DNA of 58,215 nucleotides, taken from assembly GCF_016792905.1 (NCBI RefSeq), contig NZ_JAEULP010000085.1, positions 1 through 58,215 on the forward strand. Reading direction: 5' to 3'. The position numbers and the translations under genes are program-made. The notes beneath the pieces were generated by a model. The model was not told where the DNA came from. It did not search any database and worked only from the letters and a program-made list of their open reading frames with translations. This DNA comes from Tabrizicola sp. GTDB taxonomy: Bacteria; Pseudomonadota; Alphaproteobacteria; Rhodobacterales; Rhodobacteraceae. Of this stretch, positions 26,170 to 36,021 are shown one piece after another (the first letter of the stretch is position 1; every line of letters begins with the position of its first letter).

Positions 26170-26443
26170 GAAAATCCGGGTCAACGATTTCAAGGTGTTG
26201 GCTGCGGACATTCAGGAAGGCTTAACCAGAGCGGTCAGGTCGGGGGTGTCCACCCTCGACCCGATTTCCGCGCAGGAGGGAACGGTGGCGAATTCCGCGA
26301 CCTGACCACCTGGGTCACACTGGCGGCGATCTTCGGAGGCGCAGCTGCGCTGTACGGCTGGCTGTTCTGGTCGAAGACACGGGCCTTGTGGCGGGCGATG
26401 GTCCGGCTGCGCGACAGGATCGACCGGAGCAGGCGCTGGTAGC
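26170..26443 (+). other. gap without a supported gene; open frame for one membrane helix
   Basis: No gene with a good start was found here. A plus-strand frame ending at 26442 codes for WVTLAAIFGGAAALYGWLFW followed by a basic, amphipathic tail (RALWRAMVRLRDRIDRSRRW), which reads like a single-pass membrane peptide. Its only ATG (26089) lies inside mcl, and no GTG or TTG precedes the helix in frame. It may be a decayed gene, use a CTG start (26301), or be chance. Confidence 0.3.
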
Positions 26444-26800
26444 TCAGTCGACCGGGATCAGCGCCGCTGCGACCCGGCGGCCTTCGCCGAGGAGCACGTT
26501 GTAGGTGCGGGCTGCGGTGGGCGAGGCCATGACCTCCACCCCGATCCCCTGCCCTTCCAGCGCTTCGCGGAAGGCCGGGAGCACATGGGCGATGCTGCTG
26601 CCGGTGCCGACGAAAAGGACATCGATCTTGTCCACCAGGGTCAGGGGCGCGGCGGTATCCGCGAACCCGCCCCAGGGGCCCGCATCCCATGGCGTGATCA
26701 GGCAGGGCCCGCGCAGGACATGGCCTGCCACGCGGAAGAAGCCGGGGCCGTAGCCCTCGATTGCCTTGGCCGAGCCGTAGGTGACTTCGGTGAGGCGCAT
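26444..26800 (-). CDS. Mth938-like (DUF498/NDUFAF3-family) protein
   Basis: The 118-residue protein is an Mth938-like domain, shown by GYGPGFFRVAGHVLRGPCLI, DVLFVGTGSSIAHV and the C-terminal TYNVLLGEGRRVAAALIPV. The mitochondrial homologue NDUFAF3 helps assemble complex I; bacterial members are cytoplasmic or membrane-associated with no proven role. It begins 4 bases after the secF stop, forming the end of a yajC-secD-secF operon, which is the usual place in alphaproteobacteria. Confidence 0.9.
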   Translation of the reverse strand: MRLTEVTYGSAKAIEGYGPGFFRVAGHVLRGPCLITPWDAGPWGGFADTAAPLTLVDKIDVLFVGTGSSIAHVLPAFREALEGQGIGVEVMASPTAARTYNVLLGEGRRVAAALIPVD

Positions 26801-26804
26801 CGGA

Positions 26805-27776
26805 TCAGGCGTCGACGTTGGCGAACTCGTTCTTGTCGGCCTTCTTCGGCTTGTCGCTGCGGTCGAGTCCGATGAACAGGACGAGGTTCTTTGCGACATA
26901 GACCGAGGAATAGGTGCCCAGCAGCACGCCCATGAAGATCGCGAAGGAGAAGCCGCGGATCACGTCGCCGCCGAAGACCAGAAGCGAGCCCACGGCGATC
27001 AGGGTGGTGATCGACGTCATGAGCGTCCGGCTGAGGGTTTCGTTGACCGAGAGGTTCATCACGTCGCGCAGCGGCATGGTCTTGTATTTCTGCAGGTTTT
27101 CCCGCAGCCGGTCAAAGACGACGACGGTGTCGTTGATCGAATAGCCGAGGATCGTCAGCAAGGCCGCGATGATCGTCAGGTCGAATTTCAACTGGAAGAA
27201 GGCAAAGATACCGACGGTGATGAACACGTCGTGCAAGAGCGCCAGCACGCCGCCCAGCGCCATCTGCCATTCGAAGCGCATCCAGATGTAGCCCATGATG
27301 GCAATCGAGGTGATCCCGACCGCAAGCACCGAGGTCCAGACCAGTTCGCTGGAAACCTTGGGTCCGACCGTTTCCTCGGCCACGACCTTGAGCTGCGGGT
27401 CAACCTTGACCAGCGCCGCCTTCACATCGTTCAGAAGCTCGGGCGACAGCGCCTCGTCCTGTTCGGCAGCCGATACGCGGATCATCGCGACATGCTGGTC
27501 GGGCGCAAAGTTCGTGTCGAACACTTCCGTGATCGCGGCATCGCCGATCGGCAGTTCCTCGAGCGCAGCGCGATAGGCACCCACGTTGACCGCATTGACG
27601 GATTCGGTGCGGAGCGTGGTGCCGCCCTTGAAGTCGATGCCGAAGTTCAGCCCCATCACACCCCAGGCCAAGAAGGCCAGGACCATGAGAAGCGCCGAGC
27701 CGCCAAAGGTCAGCCACTGGTGCTTGAAGAAGTCGATGTTGGTCTTTTCCGGGGCAAGTCGCAGACGCCAGGCCAT
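26805..27776 (-). CDS. secF: protein translocase subunit SecF
   Basis: SecF pairs with SecD to drive proton-coupled protein export through SecYEG. The 323-residue protein has an N-terminal helix (LTFGGSALLMVLAFLAWGV), the periplasmic GIDFKGGTTLRTE motif, and five further helices. These include LGYSINDTVVVFDRLREN, the region with the conserved Asp and Arg of the proton path. The ATG at 27776 follows AAGGAG; a frame extension to 27827 overlaps secD. Basic-acidic tail after the last helix (DRSDKPKKADKNEF). Confidence 0.96.
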   Translation of the reverse strand: MAWRLRLAPEKTNIDFFKHQWLTFGGSALLMVLAFLAWGVMGLNFGIDFKGGTTLRTESVNAVNVGAYRAALEELPIGDAAITEVFDTNFAPDQHVAMIRVSAAEQDEALSPELLNDVKAALVKVDPQLKVVAEETVGPKVSSELVWTSVLAVGITSIAIMGYIWMRFEWQMALGGVLALLHDVFITVGIFAFFQLKFDLTIIAALLTILGYSINDTVVVFDRLRENLQKYKTMPLRDVMNLSVNETLSRTLMTSITTLIAVGSLLVFGGDVIRGFSFAIFMGVLLGTYSSVYVAKNLVLFIGLDRSDKPKKADKNEFANVDA

Positions 27777-27787
27777 GGTGCTTCTCC

Positions 27788-29455
27788 TTACACGACGATC
27801 GTTTTGGGTTTGGTCCAGCGCATCCACAGCTCGATGATCAGCCGCGTGATGTAGATCGCGGTGAAGACCGAGGTGATGACGCCGATGCCCAGCGTGACGG
27901 CAAAGCCCTTCACGGCACCCGCCCCCATGAAGAACAGCACGGTGGCCGTGATCAGGGTGGTGAGGTTGGCGTCGACAATGGCAGAAAGCGCGCGTTCGTA
28001 ACCCAGTTCGATGGCGCGGCCCGGCGTCTTGGCCTGGCGCAATTCCTCGCGGATGCGTTCGTAGACCAGGACGTTGGCGTCGACCGCCATGCCGATGGTC
28101 AGCACGATGCCGCCGATGCCCGGCAAGGTCAGCGTCGCGCCGATCAGGGACAGGACCGCAATGATGAGAGCCATGTTGATGGCCAGCGCGATGTTGGCGA
28201 AGACGCCGAATATACCGTAGGACGCGATCATGAAGACCGATACCGCAAGCATGCCGACGACGGCGGCGATCCGGCCGGCGTCGATCGAGTCCTGGCCGAG
28301 TTCGGGGCCGATGGTGCGTTCTTCGAGGAAGGTCATTTCCGCCGGAAGCGCCCCGGCACGCAGAAGGACCGCAAGGCGGGTGGAATCCTCGACGGTGAAG
28401 CTGCCGGTGATGATGCCCGAGCCGCCGGGAATGTGGCTCTGGATCACCGGGGCGGAGATCACCTGGTTGTCGAGCACGATGGCGAAGGGGGCGCCGATAT
28501 TGTTGGCGGTGTAGTCGCCGAACTTGCGGGCGCCGGTGGTGTCAAAGCGGAAGCTGACGGCAGGCGAGCCGTTCTGGTCGAAGGAGGGCTGGGCATCGAC
28601 CAGCTCGTCGCCCGAGACGACGGGACTTTCCTCGATGATGTAATAAATGCCGTTTTCGTCCTGCGAGGGCAGGAGAACGTTGCGCGGTCCCGCAGTCGCG
28701 CCCGCGTCGGCGGTGCGGCTGACGACAGCGTTGAAGGTCAGCTTGGCGGTCTGGCCGATCAGTTTCTTCAACTCATCCGCCGAGCCGATGCCGGGCACCT
28801 GGATCAGGATCCGGTCCGTCCCCTGGCGCTGGATCGTCGGCTCGCGCGTCCCGGCCTCGTCGACCCGGCGGCGGATGATTTCCAGCGACTGCTGCATGGT
28901 GCGTTCATCGGTGGCCCGCTTTTCGGCCTCGGAAAGCTGCACGACGATATCGTTGCCCTCGGAGGTGACATCAAGCGTGCTTTGACCGACGCCGGTCAGC
29001 GTGACGACGCTGGAGCTGAGGCCACGGACGGCCTCAAGCGCGGCGGGCATCCCCTCGGCATTCGTCAGCGTCACCCGCAACACACCGTCGGGCGCGGGCG
29101 CGCGGCGGACGGCGCCGACCTGGTCGCGCAGGTCGCGAAGCGCATCGCGGATCTCGGGCCAGAGGGCATCCATGCGGGCCTTGTAGACGTCCTCGACCTG
29201 GACTTCTGCCAGAAGATGCGCGCCGCCGCGCAGGTCAAGGCCAAGGTTCATCAGGGCCGAGGGCAGGAAAGCGGGCCAGGCGGCCTTGGCGGCCTCTTGT
29301 TCAGGCGTGGCCGTGCCGCCGGCTGCCGCGATCGCGGCAACAGCGTCATTGTGGCTTTCGACCTTGGCATAGAAGGCGTTGGGAAGCGCGGCGACGATGC
29401 CCCAGGCGCACACGATCAGGATGAAGACACGCTTCCACAGCGCCATCGGTTCCAT
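27788..29455 (-). CDS. secD: protein translocase subunit SecD
   Basis: SecD is the larger RND-like partner of SecF. The 555-residue protein has one N-terminal helix, the GLDLRGGAHLLAEV motif starting the periplasmic P1 domain, a long periplasmic region to about residue 375, and five C-terminal helices. These include GIGGIVLTIGMAVDANVLVYERIREE, which holds the conserved proton-path Asp. Two starts are possible (29455 and 29446); I chose the first. It lies 10 bases after yajC and 11 before secF. Confidence 0.96.
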   Translation of the reverse strand: MEPMALWKRVFILIVCAWGIVAALPNAFYAKVESHNDAVAAIAAAGGTATPEQEAAKAAWPAFLPSALMNLGLDLRGGAHLLAEVQVEDVYKARMDALWPEIRDALRDLRDQVGAVRRAPAPDGVLRVTLTNAEGMPAALEAVRGLSSSVVTLTGVGQSTLDVTSEGNDIVVQLSEAEKRATDERTMQQSLEIIRRRVDEAGTREPTIQRQGTDRILIQVPGIGSADELKKLIGQTAKLTFNAVVSRTADAGATAGPRNVLLPSQDENGIYYIIEESPVVSGDELVDAQPSFDQNGSPAVSFRFDTTGARKFGDYTANNIGAPFAIVLDNQVISAPVIQSHIPGGSGIITGSFTVEDSTRLAVLLRAGALPAEMTFLEERTIGPELGQDSIDAGRIAAVVGMLAVSVFMIASYGIFGVFANIALAINMALIIAVLSLIGATLTLPGIGGIVLTIGMAVDANVLVYERIREELRQAKTPGRAIELGYERALSAIVDANLTTLITATVLFFMGAGAVKGFAVTLGIGVITSVFTAIYITRLIIELWMRWTKPKTIVV

Positions 29456-29465
29456 GGGTCAGGCC

Positions 29466-29798
29466 TTAGCTTGCGGCGGGTTCGGTCTTGTTCAGGACCT
29501 GGGTGATGGTGTGCTTGACGACCTTCACCTTGACCCCGTCGGCGATCTCGACCTCGACCATGCCGTCGTCCTGCACCTTGGAGACCTTGGCGACGATGCC
29601 GCCCGCGGTGACGACCTGGTCGCCGCGGCGCAAGGCGTCGACCATCGCGCGATGCTGCTTCATCTTCTTCTGCTGCGGGCGGATCAGGAGGAAGTAGAAG
29701 ATCACGAAGATCAGGACGATCGGCAGGAACTGGGCGAAGGCGGCGGCACCGCCGGGGGCGGCGCCTGCGGTTTGCGCGAAGGCGGGGGTGACGAACAT
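29466..29798 (-). CDS. yajC: preprotein translocase subunit YajC
   Basis: YajC associates with SecDF. The 110-residue protein has a single helix, FLPIVLIFVIFYFLLIRPQQ, followed by KKMKQHRAMVDALRRGDQVVTAGGIV, the family signature. Two ATGs are close (29804, 29798); the second is correctly spaced from AGAGAGG. It is the first gene of yajC-secD-secF-Mth938 and is divergent from serS over 176 bases. Confidence 0.95.
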   Translation of the reverse strand: MFVTPAFAQTAGAAPGGAAAFAQFLPIVLIFVIFYFLLIRPQQKKMKQHRAMVDALRRGDQVVTAGGIVAKVSKVQDDGMVEVEIADGVKVKVVKHTITQVLNKTEPAAS

Positions 29799-29974
29799 GG
29801 GCATCCTCTCTTGGCGGGGCCGGGCTGCCACCTGTCGCGGTGCCCGTTTTCGATTGTCGGCTCATGTAAGGCCTTTCGCCCGGCTTTGCCAGAGGGCGCG
29901 CGCGGCTGAGTGCCTTCCCCCCTGCCGCGTAATCGGGCATAAGCGCGGGCGCAGGCGTTCAGGAGGCTTCGATC

Positions 29975-31264
29975 ATGCACGACATCCGCTTCATCCGCGA
30001 AAACCCCGTTGCGTTCGACGCGGCGCTGGCACGCCGCGGGCTGGCGGGGATGTCGGCCGAGCTGCTGGCGATGGACGAGGCGCGGCGGGCGAAGATCCTG
30101 GCGGCGGAGACGGCGGCGGCGGCGCAGAACGCGGCATCGAAGGATGTGGGGGCGGCGAAGGCGCGGGGGGATGACGCGGAGTTCGAGCGGCTCAGGGCGC
30201 TGGTGGCAGAGAAGAAGGCCGAGGGCGCGCGGCTGACCGAGGAGGCGGGGGCCGAGGACGCGCGGTTGCGCGATGCGCTGATGCGCATTCCCAACATCGC
30301 GCTGGACGAGGTGCCAGAGGGGCCGGACGAGAGCGGCAACGTGGAAATCCGTCGCTGGGGAACTCCGCGTGACATGGCGTTCAAGCCGTTGGAACATTTC
30401 GATATTCCGGCGGCGAAGGGAGGGCTGGACTTCGCCACGGCGGCCAAGCTTTCCGGGAGCCGCTTCGTGGTGCTGCGGGGCGCGGTGGCGCGGGTGCATC
30501 GGGCGCTGGCACAGTTCATGATCGACCTGCACACGGCCGAGCACGGGTTGGCCGAGACCTGGACCCCGGTGCTGGTCAAGGAAGAGGCGATGTACGGCAC
30601 CAACCAGCTGCCGAAATTCGCCGAGGACAGCTATCAGACGACGAACGGCTGGTGGCTGATCCCGACCTCGGAAGTCACGCTCACCAACTCGGTCGCGGGG
30701 GATATTCTGGACGAGGGCGCGCTGCCCCTGCGGATGACCGCGCATACACATTGCTTCCGGTCCGAGGCCGGGTCGGCGGGCAAGGACACCACGGGGATGC
30801 TGCGGCAACACCAGTTCGAAAAGGTCGAGATGGTGACGATCTGCACGCCGGAAACCGCGCTGGCCGAACACGAAAGAATGACCAAGTGCGCGGAAGCAGT
30901 GCTGGAGCGGCTGGGGCTGCCCTACCGGACGATCGTTCTGTGTACCGGCGACATGGGATTCGGCAGCCAGAAAACCCATGACCTGGAGGTCTGGCTGCCC
31001 GGGCAGAACACCTATCGCGAGATTTCGTCGTGTTCGACCTGCGGTCAGTTCCAGGCGCGGCGGATGAATGCGCGCTATCGTCCGGCGGGCGGCAAGCCCG
31101 AGTTCGTGGCGACGCTGAACGGGTCGGGCCTTGCCGTGGGCCGCTGCCTGATCGCGGTCCTGGAGAATGGCCAGCAGGCGGACGGGTCGATTGAGCTTCC
31201 CGCGGCTCTGGTGCCCTGGCTGGGCGGGAAGCGCCGGATCACGGCTGAGGGCGTGCTGGTCTGA
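29975..31264 (+). CDS. serS: seryl-tRNA synthetase
   Basis: SerRS charges tRNA-Ser. The 429-residue class-II enzyme begins [18 protein letters not shown], then a long coiled-coil arm (about 30-100) that holds the tRNA variable arm. Motif 2 is in [20 protein letters not shown] with QFEKVEMV after it, and motif 3 in [19 protein letters not shown] strong AGGAGG site precedes the ATG. Serine supply links it indirectly to the nearby serine-cycle genes, but SerS is housekeeping. Confidence 0.97.
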   Translation: MHDIRFIRENPVAFDAALARRGLAGMSAELLAMDEARRAKILAAETAAAAQNAASKDVGAAKARGDDAEFERLRALVAEKKAEGARLTEEAGAEDARLRDALMRIPNIALDEVPEGPDESGNVEIRRWGTPRDMAFKPLEHFDIPAAKGGLDFATAAKLSGSRFVVLRGAVARVHRALAQFMIDLHTAEHGLAETWTPVLVKEEAMYGTNQLPKFAEDSYQTTNGWWLIPTSEVTLTNSVAGDILDEGALPLRMTAHTHCFRSEAGSAGKDTTGMLRQHQFEKVEMVTICTPETALAEHERMTKCAEAVLERLGLPYRTIVLCTGDMGFGSQKTHDLEVWLPGQNTYREISSCSTCGQFQARRMNARYRPAGGKPEFVATLNGSGLAVGRCLIAVLENGQQADGSIELPAALVPWLGGKRRITAEGVLV

Positions 31265-31289
31265 TCCCGCCACATCCCGGGTCCCGTTG

Positions 31290-31307
31290 CCTGCCCGCAA
31301 AGGCAGG
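31290..31307 (+). terminator. short hairpin after serS, possible terminator
   Basis: CCTGCC and GGCAGG pair around CGCAAA, 25 bases past the serS stop. Only TTG follows, not a T-run, so termination strength is doubtful. Confidence 0.3.
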
Positions 31308-31404
31308 TTGACGCCGCTGCCCGATGCCAGCCACTGTGACGGCGGCCTGCGCTTGCCATCCAAGAAGGAATCCGACCATCGCCCCCACGCGTGCTTCCCG
31401 TTCA

Positions 31405-33090
31405 GTGGCAGTCGAGACCCAGCCGCTGCCCGCCTATGACGAGGTCATCGTCTCCAGCGGGGTGAAGGTGCCCTTCGTTCCGGCGATCATCTCGCCCAAG
31501 ATCGAGGGCCCGCTGCGTGGCAACCGCTATGAGGCGCGGGAAGTTGCCGCCGTCCGGCGCATGCTGCGGCCGGGGGATCGGGTGCTGGAACTCGGGGCGG
31601 GCGTGGGCCTGTTGTCCACCGTGGCCGGGCTCAGTCCCGGCATCGACAGCGTGACCACGGTCGAGGCCAATCCCGGCCTTATCCCGTTGATCCGCGAGAC
31701 GCACCGGCTGAACGGTCTGCGGAATGTCACGGTGATCAGCGGGGTGGCCGCTGCCGAGGATGGTCCCGACATCGACTTCTACCTGCGGCCGGATTTCTGG
31801 GCTTCGTCGATGGAACCGGCCTCGCGCCCCTATGACAGCGTGGCGAAGCTGCCCCAGATCGGCATCCGCGCGCTGGTAGAACGGCTGCGACCGACAGTGA
31901 TCATCTGCGACATCGAAGGCGGTGAACTTGGCCTTTTCGATGCGGTGGACCTGTCGTCGGTCCGGACGCTGGTGATCGAACTGCATCCGAAGGTCTATGG
32001 CAGGGCGGGGCTGGACCGGATCGGGCGGGTTCTGAAGGCCAAGGGCCTTGCCGTGCCGGACGGAGTCCCTTTCGCCTCGGTCCGCATCCTGCATCGCGAG
32101 GTTGCGCACTCCGCCGCCCCGGCATCGCCGCTGCGCACCGCGCTTGTCACCGAGGTCGGGGCCGATGGCCCGTGGATCCTGGAATGGCTTGCCTGGCACA
32201 AGGCGGCGGGTATCGACACCGTCGTCGCCTTCAATCGGGGCGAGGATGTCGCGACGACGGCGCTTCTGGACCGGCTCGATGCGATGGGCCTGGTGCAACA
32301 CCTTCCCCATCCCGCTCTGGCCGGGGGCGAGGGCGACTGGCTGGCCTATGCGCGCCACCTTCCCGCGCTGCGCCAGTCTGCATATGCGATGCCGCTGGCG
32401 ATCGACGAATTCCTGAACGTCCGGGTCGGCGACCGGACGCTTTCGGCGCTTTACCGGAAGACGGGCGGGTTCGATGTCCTGAGCGCCGCGGAGGTGGTCC
32501 ACGGCGCGAACCAGTGCGATGGATTCCAGCCCGGTTGGGTGACCGAGCGCCTGCCGCGCCATCAGAAGACGACGCCGGGCAAGCCAAAGGCAATGCGCCG
32601 GGCCCGCAGCCTGGTCCGCCTGTCCGGGCCGGTGGAAAGGCTGGGCGCGCACCGGCCCGTGTTGCGCGAAGGGGCCAAGGCGGCGTGGCTGGACGGGTCC
32701 GGGCGACCGATGTCGGCGCTTGCACAGGATGCGGCACAGACACAGGTGGATTGCCGCGGCGCCAGCGACCTGGTGCGGATCGAGCGGTATCCGCTGCGCA
32801 ATCTTGACAGCTATCTGTCGAGTACCGTCGGAAGCGCCGGGACCGTGGCGGACCGACGGGCGTTCAAGACATTCTGGCTGGACTGCAACAAGCACGAGGA
32901 AGATACGGCCGATTGCGCCATCCCGCTCGCTGCGGCCCGATCATGGGCCAGCGCGACCCTGGAGCGCGATGCTGCGTTGATGGCGTTGCAGGACGCTGCC
33001 TGCAACGCCCATGCCAACCGGCTGGCATCGCTGTCGCTGGACCCGGTGTACAAGCGGCGGCGAGACTGGATTCTGGCCGAAGCCTGGTAG
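31405..33090 (+). CDS. FkbM-type methyltransferase fused to a glycosyltransferase-2-like domain
   Basis: This protein of about 561 residues joins two domains. The first (about 1-225) is an FkbM-like SAM methyltransferase: RVLELGAGVGLLST is the SAM loop, VEANPGLIPLIRETHRLNG and CDIEGGELGLF are family motifs. The second (about 235-560) resembles Glyco_tranf_2_4 enzymes: TEVGADGPWILEWLAWHKAAG, then AIDEFLNVR, the acidic motif. It could modify a polysaccharide or glycan cap. The start is uncertain. GTG at 31405 is a normal start without a clear ribosome site. ATC at 31378 is in frame and correctly spaced from AAGGAA. ATG at 31324 adds codons untypical of the gene. Its stop is one base from the end of der. 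Confidence 0.82.
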   Translation: MAVETQPLPAYDEVIVSSGVKVPFVPAIISPKIEGPLRGNRYEAREVAAVRRMLRPGDRVLELGAGVGLLSTVAGLSPGIDSVTTVEANPGLIPLIRETHRLNGLRNVTVISGVAAAEDGPDIDFYLRPDFWASSMEPASRPYDSVAKLPQIGIRALVERLRPTVIICDIEGGELGLFDAVDLSSVRTLVIELHPKVYGRAGLDRIGRVLKAKGLAVPDGVPFASVRILHREVAHSAAPASPLRTALVTEVGADGPWILEWLAWHKAAGIDTVVAFNRGEDVATTALLDRLDAMGLVQHLPHPALAGGEGDWLAYARHLPALRQSAYAMPLAIDEFLNVRVGDRTLSALYRKTGGFDVLSAAEVVHGANQCDGFQPGWVTERLPRHQKTTPGKPKAMRRARSLVRLSGPVERLGAHRPVLREGAKAAWLDGSGRPMSALAQDAAQTQVDCRGASDLVRIERYPLRNLDSYLSSTVGSAGTVADRRAFKTFWLDCNKHEEDTADCAIPLAAARSWASATLERDAALMALQDAACNAHANRLASLSLDPVYKRRRDWILAEAW

Positions 33091-33091
33091 A

Positions 33092-34573
33092 TCAGCTTTT
33101 CGGGCCGGACCCGGATTTGCCGTCGATGTGCTTGCGCAACCGGCTGGGCGTGTGGAACTTGCGTTCCTTCCACGGGTTCTGGTCGCCCTGGGAGCGCAGG
33201 AACAGCCGGATCGGCGTGCCCGGCATGTCGAAATGGTCGCGGAGGCCGTTGACCAGATAGCGCTTGTAGCTTTCCGGCAGTTCGTCGGGCCGCGAGCATT
33301 TGATCATGAAGCCCGGAGGCCGGGTCTTCGCCTGGGTCATGTAGCGCAGCTTGATCCGGTGGCCGCCGGGGGCCGGCGGCGGATGCGCCTCGGTCATCGC
33401 GCCGAGCCAGGAGTTGAGCCGCGCGGTCGGGATGCGGCGGTTCCAGACGTCATGCGCCTTGCGGATCGCATCGTGCAGGCGGTCGAGGCCCCTGCCCGTC
33501 TTTGCCGACACGGTGACGAGCGGAGCGCCGCGCAACTGCGGCAGGAGGCGTTCGAACATCTCTTTCAGTTCGGCGAGCTTTTCCTGCTTTTCGTCCTCAA
33601 GGTCCCATTTGTTGACGGCGACGACCACCGCCCGGCCTTCGGTTTCGGCGAAGTCGGCGATGCGGAGGTCCTGCACCTCGAAGGGGATTTCCACGTCGAG
33701 AAGCACGACCACCACCTCGGCGAAGCGCACGGCGCGGAGGCCATCGGCGACGGAAAGCTTTTCGAGCTTTTCCACCACGCGGGCCTTCTTGCGCATGCCG
33801 GCGGTGTCCCAGATGCGGATCGGCGTGCCCTGCCAGTCGGCGCGGACGGAAATCGCGTCGCGGGTGATCCCGGCCTCCGGTCCCGTGAGCATCCGGTCGG
33901 TGCCCAGGATCTTGTTGATCAGGGTGGATTTTCCAGCGTTGGGGCGGCCGATGACGGCGATCTGCAGGGGTTTCGCGGCGGTCGGCTTGTGGGCGTTTTC
34001 GTCCGCCTCAAGCTCGGCCTCGTCCTCGGAGATGTCGGTGTCGGTTTCCGGCAGGACTTCGGCGTCGCGCGCGGTGAATTCGTCCTCGAACGGCATCAGC
34101 GCGGCGTAAAGGTCGTCCATCCCCTCGCCATGTTCGGCGGAGAGGCGGATCGGTTCACCGAGACCAAGGCTGTAGGCTTCCAGCGCGCCGCTGTCGCCCG
34201 CCTTGCCCTCGGCCTTGTTGACGCCGAGAAGGACACGGGCGGCCTTCTTGCGCAGGATTTCGGCGAAGACCTCGTCCGAGGGGGTGACGCCGGTGCGGCC
34301 GTCGATCAGGAACAGGCAGACATCGGCCATGTCCACGGCGCGCTCGGTCAGGCGGCGCATCCGGCCTTGCAGGCTGTCGTCGGTGACTTCCTCAAGCCCC
34401 GCGGTGTCGATCACGGTGAAGCGCAGGTCGAAGAGCTTCGCGTCGCCTTCGCGCAGGTCGCGGGTGACGCCGGGCTGGTCATCGACCAGCGCAAGCTTGC
34501 GCCCGACGAGGCGGTTGAAGAGCGTCGACTTGCCCACATTGGGGCGGCCCACGATGGCGAGGGTGAAGGTCAT
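33092..34573 (-). CDS. der: ribosome biogenesis GTPase Der (EngA)
   Basis: Der has two GTPase domains in tandem and helps mature the 50S ribosomal subunit. In this 493-residue protein the first G1 loop is GRPNVGKS (9-16) and the second GRPNAGKS (209-216). The switch motifs DTAGL and DTAGM follow, and a C-terminal KH-like domain ends in [11 protein letters not shown]-type sequence. An acidic linker of about 40 residues joins the domains. The first NKxD motif is NKAE here, a change common in alphaproteobacteria as far as I recall. It follows bamB and yfgM as in enterobacteria. Confidence 0.96.
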   Translation of the reverse strand: MTFTLAIVGRPNVGKSTLFNRLVGRKLALVDDQPGVTRDLREGDAKLFDLRFTVIDTAGLEEVTDDSLQGRMRRLTERAVDMADVCLFLIDGRTGVTPSDEVFAEILRKKAARVLLGVNKAEGKAGDSGALEAYSLGLGEPIRLSAEHGEGMDDLYAALMPFEDEFTARDAEVLPETDTDISEDEAELEADENAHKPTAAKPLQIAVIGRPNAGKSTLINKILGTDRMLTGPEAGITRDAISVRADWQGTPIRIWDTAGMRKKARVVEKLEKLSVADGLRAVRFAEVVVVLLDVEIPFEVQDLRIADFAETEGRAVVVAVNKWDLEDEKQEKLAELKEMFERLLPQLRGAPLVTVSAKTGRGLDRLHDAIRKAHDVWNRRIPTARLNSWLGAMTEAHPPPAPGGHRIKLRYMTQAKTRPPGFMIKCSRPDELPESYKRYLVNGLRDHFDMPGTPIRLFLRSQGDQNPWKERKFHTPSRLRKHIDGKSGSGPKS

Positions 34574-34621
34574 GGCATGCGTCCAGGCTTCGGCAAGCCG
34601 CCCAGATACACGGCTTGCGCC

Positions 34622-35977
34622 CTATCGGAAAGCGAGAAGTTGGCCCTTGCCGCTGACAACGTAGAGCGTGCCCCCCGCCACGGCCGGTTGTGCGGCCGCA
34701 CCGCCGGGGATTTCGGCGGTGTAGGCGAGACTGCCATCCGTTGGGTCGAAGGCGCGCAGGAGACCGTCGGAGGAAACGACCATCACCCGCCCGCCCGCCA
34801 GGACCGGCCCGTAATGCGCGTAGATGCCCTTGCGCTTCTTGATCTTTTCCTGGGTGAAATAGGGCATGTCGACTGCCCAGATCACCTCGCCCGTGGCGGC
34901 GTCGAGGCGGACAAGCCTGGCTTCGTCGTTCACCAGGAAGAGCGAGCCGCCCGCCACGGCGACCGGGCCGAGCGCGCCTTCGCCCGCCGACCAGATCCGC
35001 TCGCCCGCGGAAGCGGATATTGCCACCGTCCGGCCGGCACCCGAGCCAGCATAGATGGTCTTGCCCGCGATCACCGCGTCGCCGGTGACGTCGGAGGTCA
35101 ACGCATAGGCGCGGCCGAGCCGCTTGCCCGCGAGCGATACCTGCCAGATCTTGGTGCCGCCGCCGATCTTCAGGACGGCCATCAGGTCCCCCGCGGCCGA
35201 GGGGAAGACCACCGCGCGGTCGCCGATGCTGGGCGCGGCGGTGCCGACATAGGCTGTCTTGCCGGGGGTGCCGACGACTTGCCAGATCACCTTGCCATTC
35301 GCTGCGTCGACCGCCCAGGCCGAGCCATCCATGCCGGAGACATAGACCGTGCTGCCATCGGTCGCCGGGGCGCCGCTGATCGGCGCATCGACGCGCTGGC
35401 GCCAGAGGATCGCACCCGAGGCGGCATCGAGCGACACAAGCTCGCCATAGCCGGTGGTGGCGAAGACGCGGTTGCCCGAGGTGGCGAGTCCGCCCGCCGA
35501 CTGGCCGCCGCCCTTGTCGAAGGAGGCGGTCAGATCGCTGGTCCAGAGCGTGGCACCGCTGGTCGAGGTCGCGGTGACGGCGGTGCCCGCGTCGATGGTG
35601 AAGACGCGGCCGTCCGCGACGACGGGGGCGGCGGAAATGCGGTTCTTGCGGTTGGAGCCGCTACCGATGTTGGCGGCCCAGGCCAGGCGCGGCGTGGCCG
35701 ACAGGGCGGCATGCGGCATCAGGTGGCGCGCGTTGCCTGCGCGGTGGGTCCAGTCGCCGCCGGTCTGCGCGCCGAGCGAGATCGGCTGGCTGCGGTTCTC
35801 GGCCTCGGCCGGGGCGGTCGGGGCGGGTTGGCCTTCTACCGGGATCGAGGCATCAAGGTCGGCGCGCACCGGGAAGCGTTCGCCCTGCAGGATCACTTCC
35901 TTGTTGCCGCAGGCGGCCAGAAGCACCAGAAGCCCCGCGCCGGTCATCAGCCTGCCGCCCATCTTCCTGAACTTCAT
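34622..35977 (-). CDS. bamB: BamB-like outer-membrane assembly lipoprotein (PQQ-type beta-propeller)
   Basis: BamB is a beta-propeller lipoprotein of the BAM complex that inserts outer-membrane proteins. The protein of 451 residues starts with a lipoprotein signal and lipobox (LVLLAAC). Repeated propeller blades follow, each ending in patterns like GKVIWQVVG, GTKIWQVSL and GEVIWAVDM. A start at 36013 with a GAGG site is also possible and would lie 8 bases after yfgM, adding 12 residues ahead of the signal. Gene order yfgM-bamB-der equals that of E. coli and supports the name. Confidence 0.85.
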   Translation of the reverse strand: MKFRKMGGRLMTGAGLLVLLAACGNKEVILQGERFPVRADLDASIPVEGQPAPTAPAEAENRSQPISLGAQTGGDWTHRAGNARHLMPHAALSATPRLAWAANIGSGSNRKNRISAAPVVADGRVFTIDAGTAVTATSTSGATLWTSDLTASFDKGGGQSAGGLATSGNRVFATTGYGELVSLDAASGAILWRQRVDAPISGAPATDGSTVYVSGMDGSAWAVDAANGKVIWQVVGTPGKTAYVGTAAPSIGDRAVVFPSAAGDLMAVLKIGGGTKIWQVSLAGKRLGRAYALTSDVTGDAVIAGKTIYAGSGAGRTVAISASAGERIWSAGEGALGPVAVAGGSLFLVNDEARLVRLDAATGEVIWAVDMPYFTQEKIKKRKGIYAHYGPVLAGGRVMVVSSDGLLRAFDPTDGSLAYTAEIPGGAAAQPAVAGGTLYVVSGKGQLLAFR

Positions 35978-36021
35978 GCCTGCCACCTGAAAGGACCTTT
36001 CGCTCACACCCATCGCCCGCC

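Noticed and set aside
26440-26453. String GGTAGCTCAGTCG resembling a tRNA D-arm, as a possible attachment-site remnant
   Set aside because: It includes the stop codon of the Mth938-like gene, matches the 5' rather than the 3' part of the tRNA, and no other arm can be folded around it.
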